A model generated the notes under the pieces. The model worked only from the letters and a program-made list of their open reading frames with translations. It was not told the DNA's origin and did no database searches. From NCBI GenBank assembly GCA_964648505.1, contig CAZYMI010000009.1, positions 1 through 64,000 on the forward strand: DNA of 64,000 nucleotides, given 5' to 3'. The DNA comes from CAZYMI01 sp964648505 (GTDB taxonomy: Bacteria; Pseudomonadota; Alphaproteobacteria; Micavibrionales; Micavibrionaceae). This document shows, in pieces, positions 62,555 through 64,000 of the stretch (positions are counted from its first letter, which is position 1; every line of letters starts with the position of its first letter). A program made the translations under genes and the position numbers.

Positions 62555-62995
62555 ATGAAAATTGAAATCATTGCTATTGGCAAAGCCAAAGATGCGCATC
62601 TGCTCGCGCTTATATCTGAGTACCAGAAGCGCTTGAGTTATGAATTTTTTATACACGAGATACAAGACAGATCCGACCAAAGCATTGAAGAAAAACGAAT
62701 TTTAGAAAAGCTAAAATCCACATCTTATGTCATTATACTAGATGAAAAAGGGAAAGAGCTTTCAAGTCGCGACTTCTCTCAGAGCCTTGAAAACATTATG
62801 GCACAAGGTTTTAAACACATTCAATTCGTCATTGGCGGGGCTGATGGATTGACGAATAACGTAAAAAAACGCGCTGATTTATCCTTGTCTTTTGGCAGAC
62901 AGACCTGGCCGCATATGCTGGTTCGCCTGATGCTTATCGAACAGATTTACAGGGCTCAAACCATTCTTTCAGGTCACCCTTACCACCGTGATTAA
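62555..62995 (+). CDS. rlmH: 23S rRNA (pseudouridine1915-N3)-methyltransferase RlmH
   Basis: A 146-residue SPOUT methyltransferase. LDEKGK at 62-67, IGGADG at 93-98 and the C-terminal HPYHRD at 141-146 form the SAM and substrate sites. It modifies helix 69 of 23S rRNA. It starts 34 bases after rsfS, in conserved order. Confidence 0.96.
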   Translation: MKIEIIAIGKAKDAHLLALISEYQKRLSYEFFIHEIQDRSDQSIEEKRILEKLKSTSYVIILDEKGKELSSRDFSQSLENIMAQGFKHIQFVIGGADGLTNNVKKRADLSLSFGRQTWPHMLVRLMLIEQIYRAQTILSGHPYHRD

Positions 62996-63012
62996 TTGCG
63001 TTAAAATTAGGC

Positions 63013-64000
63013 ATGATGATTCGCCTGGTCCTTTTTTGCACTTTTATTTTACTTGCTCTACCCGTGCAGGCAGAAACCCCCGATGCTGCTCAACAAAAGT
63101 TACAACAAGTTGAACAGAAGATTGAAAGCCAGAAAGCTGCACGCAACGACATTGCTAAAAAACTTGAAGGACTTCAAGAAGAACTTAATGAACTTCGTTC
63201 TGCGATTGTGGGTAAAGCGACTCGCTTAAAATCACAAGAACGCAAAGTGACAGGCTTAGAAAACAAAATCCGTGATCTTGATGTCCAAAAACAAATTATA
63301 CTGGGCGTTCTTAAGCAAGAACAATCAAAGCTCGCTGATTTGATTTTAGCGCTCACGCGGATTCGCAGAACACCCCCTGAAGCCTTAATAGCCAAACCAG
63401 GCGCGCCTTTACAAGCTGCGCAAACTGCTATGATTTTACGAGGTATTGTTGACCCCATTGAAAAGAAAACGCGTGAACTCAAAGAAAAACTAGAAGAGCT
63501 GGATAGTATTGAAAGTTCCTTACGCCTTGAAAAGGAATTGCTTTCAACTCAAAGCGGAAAACTTGATCTGGATCAAAAAAAGCTTGATGAATTGATTGAA
63601 CGCCGCAAAGCCCTTTATGAGGCAACCCGCACAGATCTTAAGCAGCAGGATATTGAAATCTCAGCCCTGTCTGTGCAGGCCGCAAATGTCCGAGACCTTA
63701 TCCGTAAATTAGATGAACGTCGCGCAGCAGCCCCTGAAAAACCAAAAAAAGACTCAAACAAAGGCCGCACCTTATTGCCAAAATCATTCGGTTCTGTGCA
63801 ACCGCCAATATCGGGGGTTGTGCGTGTAAACTATGGCGGAACTTCTGACTGGGGCACACGTTCTGAAGGGGTTGTTATTGAAGGACGTAAAGGGGGCGTT
63901 GTGGTGGCCCCTATGAATGGGGTGGTGCGCTATACAGGCCCCTTTAAAAGCTACGGAAACCTTGTGATTATAGAGCATTCAGGGGGTTATCACAGCCTTG
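63013..64000 (+). CDS. EnvC-like murein hydrolase activator, M23 domain, 3' part beyond window
   Basis: The reading frame is open from ATG 63013 to the window end (329 residues). A signal peptide (about 1-20, ending VQA) is followed by a long coiled coil to about 235, a basic linker, and the start of a peptidase M23 domain (VVVAPMNGVVRYTGPFKSYGN, then IIEHSGGYHS). Coiled coil plus M23 is the EnvC layout, which activates cell-wall amidases at division. It begins 18 bases after rlmH. Whether the metal site is complete cannot be seen because the end is missing. Confidence 0.9.
   Translation, partial: MMIRLVLFCTFILLALPVQAETPDAAQQKLQQVEQKIESQKAARNDIAKKLEGLQEELNELRSAIVGKATRLKSQERKVTGLENKIRDLDVQKQIILGVLKQEQSKLADLILALTRIRRTPPEALIAKPGAPLQAAQTAMILRGIVDPIEKKTRELKEKLEELDSIESSLRLEKELLSTQSGKLDLDQKKLDELIERRKALYEATRTDLKQQDIEISALSVQAANVRDLIRKLDERRAAAPEKPKKDSNKGRTLLPKSFGSVQPPISGVVRVNYGGTSDWGTRSEGVVIEGRKGGVVVAPMNGVVRYTGPFKSYGNLVIIEHSGGYHSL

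Overview
The window reads as a continuous stretch of alphaproteobacterial core chromosome of low-to-middle GC (low-to-mid 40s percent by eye). This rests on a CcrM-type GANTC methyltransferase, separate b and b' subunits of the F0 ATP synthase, the FabA/FabB route to unsaturated fatty acids, a SufBCDS-SufT-SufA operon under an Rrf2 regulator, and the order miaB-phoH-ybeY-corC-lnt-(XRE)-metK-trmB-rimP-nusA-infB-rbfA-truB-rpsO-pnp. I cannot name the species. Several lineage-specific proteins of unknown function suggest a less-studied order rather than a model Rhizobiales or Caulobacterales genome. I saw no insertion sequence, prophage, CRISPR array or toxin-antitoxin pair.

Layout. 1-132: two minus-strand tRNAs (Arg-TCT, cut by the window edge, and Pro-TGG). 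151-10333: envelope and transport genes, namely a DUF192 protein coupled to an MsbA-like ABC exporter, a divergent patatin phospholipase, a HAD phosphatase, a 1231-residue membrane-anchored coiled-coil protein, an Na+:alanine symporter and a small exported protein. 10402-24717: the plus-strand RNA-modification and translation supercluster, ended by a clear terminator after rpsO. 24888-28827: a small ORF, gpmA, pnp and a glycerophosphodiesterase. 28828-32491: fabI, fabB and fabA behind an unknown gene, all on the minus strand. 32727-37493: a COG4671-type glycosyltransferase, an SH3-domain exported protein, dusA and a run of four unknown genes, including a 57-codon one, with two terminators. 37588-37693: an imperfect inverted repeat. 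37715-43465: the suf operon, in which almost every gene pair overlaps by ATGA. 43575-46924: a membrane protein and pepN. 46914-58723: the DNA-maintenance group rnhB, ccrM, folB, mutY, a DciA-like gene and smc, with efp, an inositol-phosphatase gene, an OmpA-like gene and a DsbA-like gene between. 58724-61299: the F0 genes atpI-B-E-F'-F. 61289-64000: nadD, rsfS, rlmH and an EnvC-like M23 peptidase that runs off the window.

Working together. The translation cluster couples ribosome maturation (RimP, RbfA, YbeY), transcription (NusA), initiation (IF2, S15), RNA modification (MiaB, TrmB, TruB, DusA, RlmH) and decay (PNPase). The suf genes supply Fe-S clusters that MiaB and MutY need. The most notable non-coding signal is a cluster of eight GANTC sites in about 100 bp directly upstream of ccrM, the gene for the enzyme that should methylate them. 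The most notable proteins are the giant coiled-coil protein and the unknown cluster at 35663-37493.
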